From an uncultured Bacteroides sp. (GTDB taxonomy: Bacteria; Bacteroidota; Bacteroidia; Bacteroidales; Bacteroidaceae), in the NCBI GenBank assembly GCA_947074235.1, contig CAMTOV010000008.1, forward strand, positions 1-39,810: a stretch of 39,810 bases of DNA. The letters run 5' to 3'. Within the stretch, counting starts at the first letter, position 1, and every line of letters begins with the position of its first letter. The translations under genes were made by a program, and so were the position numbers. The notes under the pieces are model-generated. The model was not told the DNA's origin and searched no databases. It was given only the letters and a program-made list of their open reading frames with translations. Shown piece after piece: positions 16,033-25,034 of the stretch.

Positions 16033-18324
16033 ATGAACAAAATTGTTAGCAAAGAACATTTCTCAGAGAATGTGTTCAAGATGGAGATTGAAGCTCCGCT
16101 AATAGCTAAATCACGCAAAGCCGGACACTTCGTTATTATCCGTGTAGGCGAAAAAGGCGAACGTGTGCCACTAACCATTGCAGAAGCTGATACTAAGAAA
16201 GGAACAATCACACTTGTAGTACAAAAAGTAGGTTTATCATCGGCTCGCCTTAGCGAGTTGAATGTAGGCGACTATATAACCGATGTAGTGGGTCCGCTTG
16301 GGCAAGCTACTCACATCGAAAACTTCGGCACAGTGGTATGTGCTGGTGGTGGTGTAGGTGTTGCACCTATGCTTCCTATCGTTCAAGCTTTGAAAACTGC
16401 CGGCAATCGTGTCATCACGGTATTGGCGGGTAGAAGCAAAGACCTTATCATTCTTGAAAAAGAGATGAGAAAAAGTTCGGACGAAGTAATCATTATGACT
16501 GATGATGGCTCGTATGGCAATAAAGGACTTGTTACCGAGGGTATTGAGGAAGTAATTAAACGTGAGAAAGTAAACAAATGCTTCGCCATTGGCCCGGCTA
16601 TCATGATGAAGTTTGTGTGCTTGCTAACTAAGAAATATGAAATCCCAACCGAAGTTTCGTTGAACACTATCATGGTAGACGGAACTGGTATGTGTGGTGC
16701 ATGCCGCATCACAGTGGGTGGAAAAACTAAATTTGTTTGCGTAGATGGCCCTGAATTTGATGGTCACTTAGTAGACTTTGATGAAATGCTTAAACGCATG
16801 GGTGCTTTCAAGAAGATTGAGAAGAATGAGATCTCTAAATTGGAAGCTACAAACTGCCACGCTACTCAAACTATTGCAGAAGATAGCAGAGATGCAGAAT
16901 GGCGCAAAGAACTCCGCAAGCAAATGAAGCCAAAGGAGCGTACGGCTATTCCACGTGTGCATATGCCCGAACTTGATCCTGAATATCGCTCGCACAGCTT
17001 GAAAGAAGAGGTAAACATTGGTTTATCTAAAGAGCAAGCCATGACAGAGGCGAAGCGCTGCTTGGATTGTGCCAACCCGGGTTGTACAGAAGGTTGCCCT
17101 GTAGGTATCGACATTCCTCGTTTTATCAAACATATTGAATGTGGAGATATCATAGAAGCTGCAAAAACATTGAAAGAGACAAGTGCGCTTCCGGCAGTAT
17201 GTGGTCGTGTTTGTCCGCAAGAAAAACAATGTGAAGCAAAATGTATTCACCTAAAAATGAAGGAGCAACCTGTTGCTATTGGTTATCTTGAAAGATTCGC
17301 TGCCGATTATGAACGCGAAACCAATCAGATTTCTATTCCTAAAATTAAAGATAAAAACGGAATCAAAATAGCTGTTATTGGTTCTGGCCCTGCCGGATTG
17401 GCTTTTGCTGGCGACATGGCAAAATATGGCTATGATGTTACTGTATTTGAAGCATTGCACGAAATTGGCGGTGTACTTAAATATGGCATTCCAGAGTTTC
17501 GCTTGCCCAACAAGATTGTGGATGTAGAAATAGACAATTTAGCAAAAACAGGTGTAAACTTTATAAAAGACTGCATTGTAGGAAAAACAATCAGTGTTGA
17601 ACAGTTGGAAGAAGAAGGATATAAAGGCATATTTGTAGCTTCTGGCGCAGGTTTGCCAAACTTCATGAATATCCCAGGCGAGAACGCAATCAATATCATG
17701 TCGTCTAATGAATACCTTACTCGTGTCAACTTGATGGATGCTGCTAACCCAGAATCAGACACCCCAGTTACATTTGGTAAGAATGTGGCTGTAATCGGTG
17801 GTGGCAACACTGCTATGGACGCTGTTCGTACGGCTCGTCGACTAGGTGCAGAACGTGCCATGATTATCTATCGCCGTTCGGAAAGCGAAATGCCTGCACG
17901 TATTGAAGAGGTAAAACATGCTAAAGAAGAAGGTGTTGAATTCTTGACGCTTCACAACCCTCTTGAGTATATCGTGGATGAAGAAGGAAAAGTGAAGCAG
18001 GTTGTTTTGCAGAAAATGGAACTTGGTGAGCCTGATGCTTCGGGTCGCCGCAGTCCGGTAGCCATTCCGGGAGCAACTGAAACACTCGATATAGATTTGG
18101 CTATTGTCAGCGTAGGTGTATCACCCAATCCAATTGTGCCAAGTTCTATTCCTGGCTTAAAAATGGGTAAATGGGGAACAATTGCTGTAAATGATGAAAT
18201 GCAAACTTCTATCCCTACCATCTATGCAGGTGGTGATATCGTGCGCGGTGGTGCTACCGTTATCCTTGCCATGGGAGATGGAAGAAAGGCTGCTGCAGCT
18301 ATGAACGAACAACTTCAACAATAA
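16033..18324 (+). CDS. fused NfnAB/SudBA-type flavoprotein (DHODB-like NAD-binding subunit + GltD-like)
   Basis: 763 residues joining two enzymes that are separate subunits elsewhere. Residues 1 to about 270 resemble the PyrK/NfnA subunit: FAD and NAD domains, then a [2Fe-2S] ligand set in MCGACRITVGGKTKFVC (Cys about 221, 224, 236). Residues from about 285 resemble GltD/NfnB. They have two [4Fe-4S] Cys groups (CLDCANPGCTEGC near 343 and CGRVCPQEKQCEAKC near 391-405), an FAD motif IAVIGSGPAGLAFAG near 446 and an NADP motif VAVIGGGNTAMDAVRTARR near 584. Databases usually call it a bifunctional DHODB NAD-binding subunit/glutamate synthase. No gltB is nearby, so an NfnAB-like transhydrogenase using NADH, NADPH and ferredoxin is more likely. 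Electron bifurcation is inferred. Confidence 0.88.
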   Translation: MNKIVSKEHFSENVFKMEIEAPLIAKSRKAGHFVIIRVGEKGERVPLTIAEADTKKGTITLVVQKVGLSSARLSELNVGDYITDVVGPLGQATHIENFGTVVCAGGGVGVAPMLPIVQALKTAGNRVITVLAGRSKDLIILEKEMRKSSDEVIIMTDDGSYGNKGLVTEGIEEVIKREKVNKCFAIGPAIMMKFVCLLTKKYEIPTEVSLNTIMVDGTGMCGACRITVGGKTKFVCVDGPEFDGHLVDFDEMLKRMGAFKKIEKNEISKLEATNCHATQTIAEDSRDAEWRKELRKQMKPKERTAIPRVHMPELDPEYRSHSLKEEVNIGLSKEQAMTEAKRCLDCANPGCTEGCPVGIDIPRFIKHIECGDIIEAAKTLKETSALPAVCGRVCPQEKQCEAKCIHLKMKEQPVAIGYLERFAADYERETNQISIPKIKDKNGIKIAVIGSGPAGLAFAGDMAKYGYDVTVFEALHEIGGVLKYGIPEFRLPNKIVDVEIDNLAKTGVNFIKDCIVGKTISVEQLEEEGYKGIFVASGAGLPNFMNIPGENAINIMSSNEYLTRVNLMDAANPESDTPVTFGKNVAVIGGGNTAMDAVRTARRLGAERAMIIYRRSESEMPARIEEVKHAKEEGVEFLTLHNPLEYIVDEEGKVKQVVLQKMELGEPDASGRRSPVAIPGATETLDIDLAIVSVGVSPNPIVPSSIPGLKMGKWGTIAVNDEMQTSIPTIYAGGDIVRGGATVILAMGDGRKAAAAMNEQLQQ

Positions 18325-18336
18325 TCGGTAATGCAC

Positions 18337-18384
18337 AAAAACAAGAAACCCTCGAAGTAAATGCTTCGAGGGTTTCTTGTTTTT
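18337..18384. terminator. bidirectional terminator between flavoprotein gene and panD
   Basis: Perfect 21-base arms (18337-18357 and 18364-18384) around a TAAATG loop. The stem has an A-rich left end and a T-rich right end, so each strand ends in a T run. It serves the convergent genes ending at 18324 and 18399. Confidence 0.9.
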
Positions 18385-18398
18385 AATATATTCTTAAA

Positions 18399-18749
18399 CT
18401 ACACAATAGTGTTAGTAGTTGGATCAGGGAAAACTAATGATGGTTTAAAAGATTTTGCTTCTTCAAAATCCATCATCGCATAAGACATGATTATAACGAT
18501 ATCTCCTGGTTGAACTTTACGGGCTGCTGCACCATTCAAGCAAACTTTTCCAGAACCACGTTCACCTTTAATAATATAGGTTTCAAATCTTTCTCCATTA
18601 TTATTATCAACAATATGCACCTTTTCGCCGGCTATCATGTTTGCCGCATCCAAAAGATCTTCATCAATGGTGATACTACCCATGTAGTTAAGATTAGCTT
18701 CTGTTACACGCGCACAGTGAATCTTAGACTTTAGAACTTCAATCATCAT
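18399..18749 (-). CDS. panD: aspartate 1-decarboxylase
   Basis: The frame opens at 18800, but the family start is the Met at 18749 ([15 protein letters not shown]), giving 116 residues. The longer frame would also overlap panC. The self-cleavage site is at Gly24-Ser25 (NYMGSITID), where Ser becomes the pyruvoyl group. Other conserved parts are [17 protein letters not shown] and [14 protein letters not shown]. It makes beta-alanine from aspartate for pantothenate synthesis. It lies 28 bases after panC in the same direction, so the two enzymes of the beta-alanine branch are co-transcribed. Confidence 0.97.
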   Translation of the reverse strand: MMIEVLKSKIHCARVTEANLNYMGSITIDEDLLDAANMIAGEKVHIVDNNNGERFETYIIKGERGSGKVCLNGAAARKVQPGDIVIIMSYAMMDFEEAKSFKPSLVFPDPTTNTIV

Positions 18750-18777
18750 AAGAATTTGGTCTTTTTTTGGTTTTAAA

Positions 18778-19620
18778 TTATTTATATCTAATATTATCAA
18801 TCAAACGGACATCGCCACAAAAAACAGTAATGCATCCTACTATATATGTAGATTCCTCCCAACTATTGACTTCTTGCAAAGTATTGCCATCAACAATTTC
18901 AAAATACTCTACCTCTAGGCCCGGACTACTTGCAATAGCACCAATCACCATTTCTTTTGTCTCAGCTACCGAATGATTGGCAGCAAAGGTACAACTTTTA
19001 AACAATGTCTGCGATATATTTAAAGCATTTTCACGTTCATCTGCAGATAATCGTGCATTCCGGCTACTTAAAGCCAATCCATCCATTTCTCTAACTATAG
19101 GACAACCTACTATTTCAATAGGATAATTCATATCACGAACCATCTCCCTAATAATTGCCAATTGCTGAAAATCTTTCTCTCCAAAATAAGCCCTATCAGG
19201 ATTAACCGCATCAAATAGGCGACTCACAATTTGACAAACACCATTAAAATGACCTGGTCTATGCTTTCCTTCCATAACCGTATCTAATGGCGCATAATTG
19301 AATTGACGCTTATCGGGTTCAGGATACATTTCGTCTACATTTGGAGCAAATACCAAATCAACCCCACATAATTCTAAGAGTTTACAATCCGCTTCTAATG
19401 TTCGTGGGTATTTTAACAAATCATTTTGATCATTAAACTGAGTAGGATTTACAAACACACTCGCTACTGTTATATCATTGTCTGCGACACTCTTTTTCAT
19501 CAAAGAAGCATGCCCCTCGTGAAGGGCTCCCATAGTAGGAACGAACCCAACTTTCTGATGGTTTTGTTTATAACTCGAAAGCTCAGTTTGTAGTTCCTGA
19601 ATCGTATATATTATCTTCAT
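18778..19620 (-). CDS. panC: pantothenate synthetase
   Basis: 280 residues, normal length. The nucleotidyl-transferase signatures are present: [18 protein letters not shown] (the HxGH site), [34 protein letters not shown], and [12 protein letters not shown] (equivalent of KMSKS). It joins pantoate and beta-alanine with ATP. It is first gene of the panC-panD unit and diverges from the GT5-like gene across 244 bases. Confidence 0.97.
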   Translation of the reverse strand: MKIIYTIQELQTELSSYKQNHQKVGFVPTMGALHEGHASLMKKSVADNDITVASVFVNPTQFNDQNDLLKYPRTLEADCKLLELCGVDLVFAPNVDEMYPEPDKRQFNYAPLDTVMEGKHRPGHFNGVCQIVSRLFDAVNPDRAYFGEKDFQQLAIIREMVRDMNYPIEIVGCPIVREMDGLALSSRNARLSADERENALNISQTLFKSCTFAANHSVAETKEMVIGAIASSPGLEVEYFEIVDGNTLQEVNSWEESTYIVGCITVFCGDVRLIDNIRYK

Positions 19621-19803
19621 TATGATATCTTTAATTAAGTTCCTATCAAAAAATCGTGCAAAATAAATGATAATTTACCACATAAAGAAGAAATCTATCA
19701 AAATATTACAACTATTTCCATTTACCTACATTGCGCATTAACCAAAAGCAACACTGATAACCAAGAACTTAACAATTCATAAGGAATTATAGCTAGGTGC
19801 AAC

Positions 19804-19836
19804 TTGCTTTAATGCCCTTTTTTTTTTATATCTTTG
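19804..19836 (+). promoter_or_regulatory. promoter of the GT5-like/DUF4270 unit
   Basis: TTG (19804-19806) and TATCTTTG (19829-19836) are 22 bases apart. The -7 box ends 28 bases before the ATG. An uninterrupted T run lies in the spacer. Confidence 0.6.
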
Positions 19837-19864
19837 CAAAATATTTATCGAGAAATAGTTTATT

Positions 19865-20689
19865 ATGACTAAAGCCAATAAAGTTTTATTTATCACTCAA
19901 GAGATTACTCCATACGTTCCTGAAAATGAAATGTCTTTAATTGGTAGAAACCTACCACAGGCCATTCAGGAAAAAGGAAGAGAAATCAGAACTTTCATGC
20001 CTAAGTGGGGCAATATCAACGAACGCAGAAATCAATTGCACGAAGTTATCCGTCTATCTGGAATGAATTTGATTATAGACGATACAGATCATCCGCTTAT
20101 TATTAAAGTTGCTTCTATCCAATCAGCACGCATGCAAGTTTACTTTATCGACAATGATGACTACTTTCAAAATCGCTTACAAGCGTTTGACGAAAATGGA
20201 ATCGAGTATACTGACAACGATAGCCGTGCCATCTTTTATGCAAGAGGTGTATTGGAAACGGTTAAAAAATTGCGTTGGTGCCCCGATGTAATTCATTGCC
20301 ACGGTTGGATGTCGGCTTTAGTTCCTCTTTACATCAAAAAAGCTTATCAAGACGAACCTTCATTCCGCGATTCTAAAGTAGTATTTTCGCTTTATGAAGA
20401 TGAGTTGAAAAACAATTTAAGTGATGATTTCTCATCGAAGTTGCTTTTAAAAGGAATTACTAAAGATGATTTAAACAACTTGTCAGATCCAGCTACTTAC
20501 GAGGATTTATATAAACTTGCAGTAGACTATTCTGATGGCATCATACAAAACAGCGCTCAGGTTAATGAGAATGTTATGGAGTATGCACGTCAATCTAATA
20601 AGTTGATTTTAGATTATCAGATGCCAGAAAATTATGCCGACGCTTGCAACAACTTCTACGATCAAGTATGGGCAGAAAGCCAAAAATAA
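19865..20689 (+). CDS. stand-alone GT5 (glycogen/starch synthase) N-terminal domain protein, probably non-catalytic
   Basis: 274 residues corresponding to the N-terminal Rossmann domain of GT5 glycogen synthases. KVLFITQEITPYV opens the fold, and CPDVIHCHGWMSALVPLYIKKAY is the acceptor-site HxHGW segment. Two things are missing. The KTGGLGDV loop that contacts ADP-glucose is replaced by VPENEMSLIG (residues 18-27), and the entire C-terminal GT-B domain is absent. The end of the gene is a clean stop followed 24 bases later by a co-directional gene, and no further GT5 sequence follows, so it does not look like a recent truncation. It is probably a conserved structural or regulatory paralogue. 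Its position opposite the GDE-GT4-GH57 operon fits a glycogen role. Confidence 0.7.
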   Translation: MTKANKVLFITQEITPYVPENEMSLIGRNLPQAIQEKGREIRTFMPKWGNINERRNQLHEVIRLSGMNLIIDDTDHPLIIKVASIQSARMQVYFIDNDDYFQNRLQAFDENGIEYTDNDSRAIFYARGVLETVKKLRWCPDVIHCHGWMSALVPLYIKKAYQDEPSFRDSKVVFSLYEDELKNNLSDDFSSKLLLKGITKDDLNNLSDPATYEDLYKLAVDYSDGIIQNSAQVNENVMEYARQSNKLILDYQMPENYADACNNFYDQVWAESQK

Positions 20690-20713
20690 AATAAAACTTA
20701 GATACAGATAATC

Positions 20714-22252
20714 ATGAAAGCAAAATATTTATTGATTGCGATAATAACACTTTCCATCTTTGCCTGCGATGACAACTCTGGAACACTGGGACTTGAAATG
20801 TTTCCCGGAAGCGATCAAAATATCATTGGAAAATCTACGACTTTCAATGTTACAACACAATCCGAGATTGCAGATAATGTATTCGCTAAAACAAGTATTG
20901 GTTACTTAGGAAGATTTACAGATCCTAACTTTGGCTATTACGAGGCAAGTTTTCTTTCTCAGATTCACTGTATTGAAGATTTTAAATTCCCTCCTGTTTG
21001 TAATCTTAATGATGAAGATGATGTAAATAACCCCGAAGCTATCATGGTTTCGAATGAGATTTATCGAACAGAACTTGTCTTAACCTATACAAACTATTTT
21101 GGTGATTCATTGGCTCCTCAACATGTGAATGTATATCAACTTAATCAGAAGTTAGACAAACAAGCGGCTTATTACACTAACATTAATCCTAGTGATTATT
21201 ACAGCTCCTCTGATTTAATTGGTGATAGAGCATATACTGCTGTAAATCTAGCTCATAGTGATTCACTTAGAGCTACAGACACGTACTTACCCAGTGTTGT
21301 TGTATCATTACCAACATCTCTTGGCCAAGAAATTTACAACAAAAGCCGTGAAGCCGAAGCAAATAATAAAGATTTTGCGCCTATCTTCATGGATATGTTT
21401 AAAGGAATCTATGTAACTAATGATTATGGTGATGGCACTATTTTATATATAGACCAGATTGAGCTTAATATTGTATTCAAGTGCTATATTAGAGACTCTA
21501 GTACTGGTGAGATTTATAAAATGCACGATGAGGTAACTGACTCAACAGGTTATAGCTACCGTACATTTGTTGCTACAAAAGAAATCATTCAAGCTAATTC
21601 ATTTAAAAGTGATGAAACACTGATTCAACAAAAAGTTGAAGAAACTGATTGGACATATTTGAAAACACCAGCAGGCATCTATACTCAAGCTACACTTCCT
21701 TTGACTGACTTTGAAGAGAATTTAAGCCAAGATACATTAAATGTAGTAAAGCTTGCTTTTACAAGTTACAATCAGTCTAACGATGAGAATAAGTATGAGT
21801 ATACAATGAATGCGCCATCCTACTTATTAATGGTTCGAGAAAAAAACAAAGAATCTTTCTTTATAAATAATGAGATAAATGATGGATTGACTTCTTACAT
21901 TGCTACACGTGGAGCAGTTTATACCAACCAATATTTATTCCCCAATATTTCTCAGTTAATCAACATATGTTTGGCAGAAAAAGCAGCAGCTGTAGAGCAA
22001 CTTGCTACTTTTGGAGAAATATCTGAGGTACTTGGTGCTAATGGGCAACCTGTGAAAACCATTGAAGAGTGGATTAAATATACTATGTGGGATAAAGTAG
22101 CATTGATTCCTGTTAATATAGTTACAGACTCTAATGGTAATGTTGTAGGTATTTTAAATGATCTACAACCTGGTTACACAAAATTAAAAGGCGGTTTAAC
22201 AGGTAGTAAACTTGATTTAGACGTTATTTACACTTCATTTGGTAATAAATAA
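20714..22252 (+). CDS. DUF4270 domain-containing lipoprotein
   Basis: 512 residues. The N-terminus (MKAKYLLIAIITLSIFAC) is a lipoprotein signal with Cys18. The body is beta-rich, with the NVTTQSEIADNVFAKTSIGYLGRFTDPNFGYYEASFLSQI opening that I associate with DUF4270, a Bacteroidetes outer-membrane lipoprotein family. No catalytic motif was recognised. It follows the GT5-like gene by 24 bases in the same direction and ends just before a strong bidirectional terminator. A surface or periplasmic role is likely. A link to glycogen metabolism rests only on gene order. Confidence 0.75.
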   Translation: MKAKYLLIAIITLSIFACDDNSGTLGLEMFPGSDQNIIGKSTTFNVTTQSEIADNVFAKTSIGYLGRFTDPNFGYYEASFLSQIHCIEDFKFPPVCNLNDEDDVNNPEAIMVSNEIYRTELVLTYTNYFGDSLAPQHVNVYQLNQKLDKQAAYYTNINPSDYYSSSDLIGDRAYTAVNLAHSDSLRATDTYLPSVVVSLPTSLGQEIYNKSREAEANNKDFAPIFMDMFKGIYVTNDYGDGTILYIDQIELNIVFKCYIRDSSTGEIYKMHDEVTDSTGYSYRTFVATKEIIQANSFKSDETLIQQKVEETDWTYLKTPAGIYTQATLPLTDFEENLSQDTLNVVKLAFTSYNQSNDENKYEYTMNAPSYLLMVREKNKESFFINNEINDGLTSYIATRGAVYTNQYLFPNISQLINICLAEKAAAVEQLATFGEISEVLGANGQPVKTIEEWIKYTMWDKVALIPVNIVTDSNGNVVGILNDLQPGYTKLKGGLTGSKLDLDVIYTSFGNK

Positions 22253-22264
22253 TTTGCCAATATC

Positions 22265-22314
22265 CTATATAACAAGAAAGCCTCCAAAATTTTGGAGGCT
22301 TTCTTGTTATATAG
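22265..22314. terminator. perfect 50-base palindrome, bidirectional terminator
   Basis: The 25 bases from 22265 to 22289 are the exact reverse complement of 22290-22314, with no loop or mismatch. The centre is CCAAAATTTTGG and the core stem is GC-rich (GAAAGCCTCC). It lies between the convergent DUF4270 (ends 22252) and GH57 (ends 22331) genes, so it probably ends transcription both ways. Confidence 0.9.
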
Positions 22315-22330
22315 AGTTCAATAGATTATC

Positions 22331-23734
22331 CTATTTTTCTACTTTCTTTTTCTTTGCAGCAACTTTCTTATCAGTCTTAGGTTTTTCATCTTTAGTTTTA
22401 GACACTTTAGGTTTAGTTGCTTTCTTCTCTGCCACTTTTACCGGTATGTCAGAAGATTTTCTAAAAACTTCCAGTTCATCTTGCAACTCTGCAATTTCTT
22501 CGCCTTGATTTTTTATTGTAGTCAACAATGAGTTTAGTTCCTCATCATCAATACCTTCAGGATACAATGAATCTACTCGATTAATAAAATCGCCCAAGAT
22601 ATTCATGTAATTTGTAAATGCATCATATGGAGAGTCATAAATGCCCCTATTCAGCCACATTCCATTATTCTTAGTAGTCATAAAACGGAAATTATTGCTA
22701 GCTTGAAGGTAGTCCCAGTCTTGCTTAATGCGTCGATCATTACAAATATGCACACGTTCAGATACACTATATAGTTTATTAAATGCCTCTCGTTGCATTA
22801 CATTTCCCAACCAGCAGCTAGTATCACGTTCTTCATCTACCCAAGATATTGGATAAGATACATCAATAGGTGAAACAGATTTAAGCTTTGTTACAATTTC
22901 CGTAGGAGTAGAGAAAGTAATACCCCTTTCTTTTGCACAAGCAGGAAGTGCTTTTAAGAATTCTAAAATATTTGAAGATAATGATTGAGTTAAACCCAAT
23001 GCCTTTAATTCCATGAAAATATTTATCACCTGTTCTTCCTGTGGAAATGAGTCAATCCAACTCATATATTTATCTGCAAACAAAGGGTATTCACTCCACT
23101 CAGAGTTAGAGAATCGCAATGAGATATCATCTGACAGTTTATAATCACGTAATAACACTTTTAGATTTGGTGCTTGATTGCAATGATACACATAATGAGG
23201 GCTTTTCCATCCCAGCACATGCTTAGCTCCTTCGGTTAGTATACCTTTAAATCCCATAGATGCAACCACGGCTCCAATCTCGTCAGAATAAATTAAACTC
23301 GAATTGCGGAATACCTTAGGAGTTTTACCAAACATTTGTTTTATCTTAGCTGACATGCGTTTTACCTCTTCGATAAAGCATTCTTCATTGGCGAGCGAAG
23401 ACAAACCATGAGAATAAGGTTCCGCTAAGAATTCACAACATCCCGTATCATTGAGCTGATGAAGTAAATCGATAACAGCAGGAGCATGAATTTCTAGTTG
23501 TTCCAATGCAACTCCCGATACCGATAAAGCAACTTTAAAGTAGCCTCCAGAGTTTTTAGCCATATCAATGAGTGTAGAAAGCGCCGGTATATACGAACGC
23601 TCAGCAACCTCATTTATAGAAGTTTCATTTGCAAAATCATCATAGTAGTAATGATCAGTACCAATATCAAAAAACCGATATCTCTTCAGATGTATTATCT
23701 GATGTATTTCAAAATATAGACAGATTGTTCTCAT
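22331..23734 (-). CDS. GH57 family alpha-glucan hydrolase/transferase
   Basis: 467 residues. The start MRTICLYFEIHQIIHLKRYRFFDIG contains the GH57 region-I His-Gln. Other GH57 hallmarks are CCEFLAEPYSHGLSSL, VFRNSSLIYSDEIGAVVASMGFKGILTEGAKHVLG and DDISLRFSNSEW, which carry the acidic residues expected in the (beta/alpha)7 barrel. The exact nucleophile and proton donor are not assigned here. After about residue 400 comes a coiled-coil-like stretch, then a Lys/Ala/Thr-rich basic tail (about 430-467) not needed for catalysis. Family members act on alpha-1,4 glucans (amylase, 4-alpha-glucanotransferase, branching). It is last gene of the GDE-GT4-GH57 operon, 18 bases after GT4. Likely cytoplasmic, as no signal peptide is seen. 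Confidence 0.88.
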   Translation of the reverse strand: MRTICLYFEIHQIIHLKRYRFFDIGTDHYYYDDFANETSINEVAERSYIPALSTLIDMAKNSGGYFKVALSVSGVALEQLEIHAPAVIDLLHQLNDTGCCEFLAEPYSHGLSSLANEECFIEEVKRMSAKIKQMFGKTPKVFRNSSLIYSDEIGAVVASMGFKGILTEGAKHVLGWKSPHYVYHCNQAPNLKVLLRDYKLSDDISLRFSNSEWSEYPLFADKYMSWIDSFPQEEQVINIFMELKALGLTQSLSSNILEFLKALPACAKERGITFSTPTEIVTKLKSVSPIDVSYPISWVDEERDTSCWLGNVMQREAFNKLYSVSERVHICNDRRIKQDWDYLQASNNFRFMTTKNNGMWLNRGIYDSPYDAFTNYMNILGDFINRVDSLYPEGIDDEELNSLLTTIKNQGEEIAELQDELEVFRKSSDIPVKVAEKKATKPKVSKTKDEKPKTDKKVAAKKKKVEK

Positions 23735-23752
23735 ATCAATATTGTATTTTTA

Positions 23753-25021
23753 TTAGTTGTAACTCTTAATAATTTCATCGTAAATGCCTCTCACTTTATA
23801 GCCTACGTTCTCCCATTTAATGTCATCCACCTCCTTTTTACCTTCATCGCGCAGGTATTCATAAAGTGCCGGATATGTACAAATTGCATAGATTGCATCT
23901 GCCATAGCTTGTATATCCCAATAATCTGTCTTAATACATTTTTCGAGAATTTCTGCACAACCCGATTGCTTAGAGATGATTGTTGGTACGCTACATTGCA
24001 TCGCCTCAAGAGGAGATATACCAAATGGTTCAGATACAGAAGGCATGATATAAACATCACTTGATTTCAGTACCTCGTAAACTTGATTACCCTTCATAAA
24101 ACCTGGGAAATGAAAACGATCTGCTATCCCTCGTTCGGCAGCCAAGCGTATCATTTGATTCATCATATCACCACTTCCTGCCATTACAAAACGAACATTT
24201 TTAGTACGCTTTAAAGCAAGAGCTGCAGCCTCAACAAAATATTCAGGCCCTTTTTGCATAGTGATTCGTCCTAAAAACGTTACCACTTTTTCTTTAGGGT
24301 TCTTTCTTGGTACAATATCTACAATATCTTGCGAAAGTGGAGAAACCGCATTGTGTACAGTTGTTACCTTGCGAGGATCTTGGAAATACTTATGTATTAC
24401 CGTTTGTCGAGTCAATTCACTAACACACATAATATGATCGGCTTGATCCATACCATTTTTCTCAATAGCATATACAGTAGGATTTACATTACCTCTACTT
24501 CTATCAAAGTCTGTAGCATGTACATGTATTACCAATGGTTTGCCCGATACTTGCTTAGCATGTATACCAGCCGGATAAGTCAGCCAATCATGAGAGTGAA
24601 TAATATCAAACTGCTGCTTTCGTGCTACCACGCCCGCAACAATCGAATAGTTATTTATTTCTTCATGCAAGTTATCAGGATATCTACCAGAGAACTCTAT
24701 ACACCCAATGTCGTTGGTGTGCAAATAATTAAAATCAGCATATAGATGGTTGCGGAAGTCATAATAATCCTGAGGATTCATATAATTCCCAAATCTATTT
24801 TGTAAATGATCCCATTGAACATCGCGCCACACTATCGGCACATTATTCATACCCACTATTTTAAGAAAACTTTGGTCTTCATCTCCCCATGGCTTAGGAA
24901 TACAAAAAGTAATATCTAAGTCACTTTGCATTGACATACCCTTAGTTAATCCATAACTAGCAGTTCCAAGACCACCTAAAATATGAGGGGGGAATTCCCA
25001 TCCAAACATTAAAACTTTCAT
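23753..25021 (-). CDS. GT4 family glycosyltransferase, glycogen synthase-like
   Basis: 422 residues, a complete GT-B protein. EFPPHILGGLGTASYGLTKG (residues 9-28) has the GGLG donor loop, IIHSHDWLTYPAG the acceptor-side His, and EPFGISPLE the E-x7-E motif (E331 and E339) of retaining GT-B enzymes. It sits between the debranching enzyme (13 bases upstream) and GH57 (18 bases downstream), which argues for glycogen synthesis. Unlike the GT5-like protein nearby, all catalytic motifs are intact. It is cytoplasmic. Donor (ADP- or UDP-glucose) cannot be read from sequence. Confidence 0.88.
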   Translation of the reverse strand: MKVLMFGWEFPPHILGGLGTASYGLTKGMSMQSDLDITFCIPKPWGDEDQSFLKIVGMNNVPIVWRDVQWDHLQNRFGNYMNPQDYYDFRNHLYADFNYLHTNDIGCIEFSGRYPDNLHEEINNYSIVAGVVARKQQFDIIHSHDWLTYPAGIHAKQVSGKPLVIHVHATDFDRSRGNVNPTVYAIEKNGMDQADHIMCVSELTRQTVIHKYFQDPRKVTTVHNAVSPLSQDIVDIVPRKNPKEKVVTFLGRITMQKGPEYFVEAAALALKRTKNVRFVMAGSGDMMNQMIRLAAERGIADRFHFPGFMKGNQVYEVLKSSDVYIMPSVSEPFGISPLEAMQCSVPTIISKQSGCAEILEKCIKTDYWDIQAMADAIYAICTYPALYEYLRDEGKKEVDDIKWENVGYKVRGIYDEIIKSYN

Positions 25022-25034
25022 CGTGTCCCTCCTC

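Noticed and set aside
18750-18800. Longer panD start at 18800
   Set aside because: It would overlap panC and add residues absent from the family; the Met at 18749 puts the Gly24-Ser25 cleavage site at the normal number.
19865-20689. Recent pseudogene of glycogen synthase
   Set aside because: The frame is intact with a clean stop, and no remnant of the C-terminal domain is found before the next gene at 20714.
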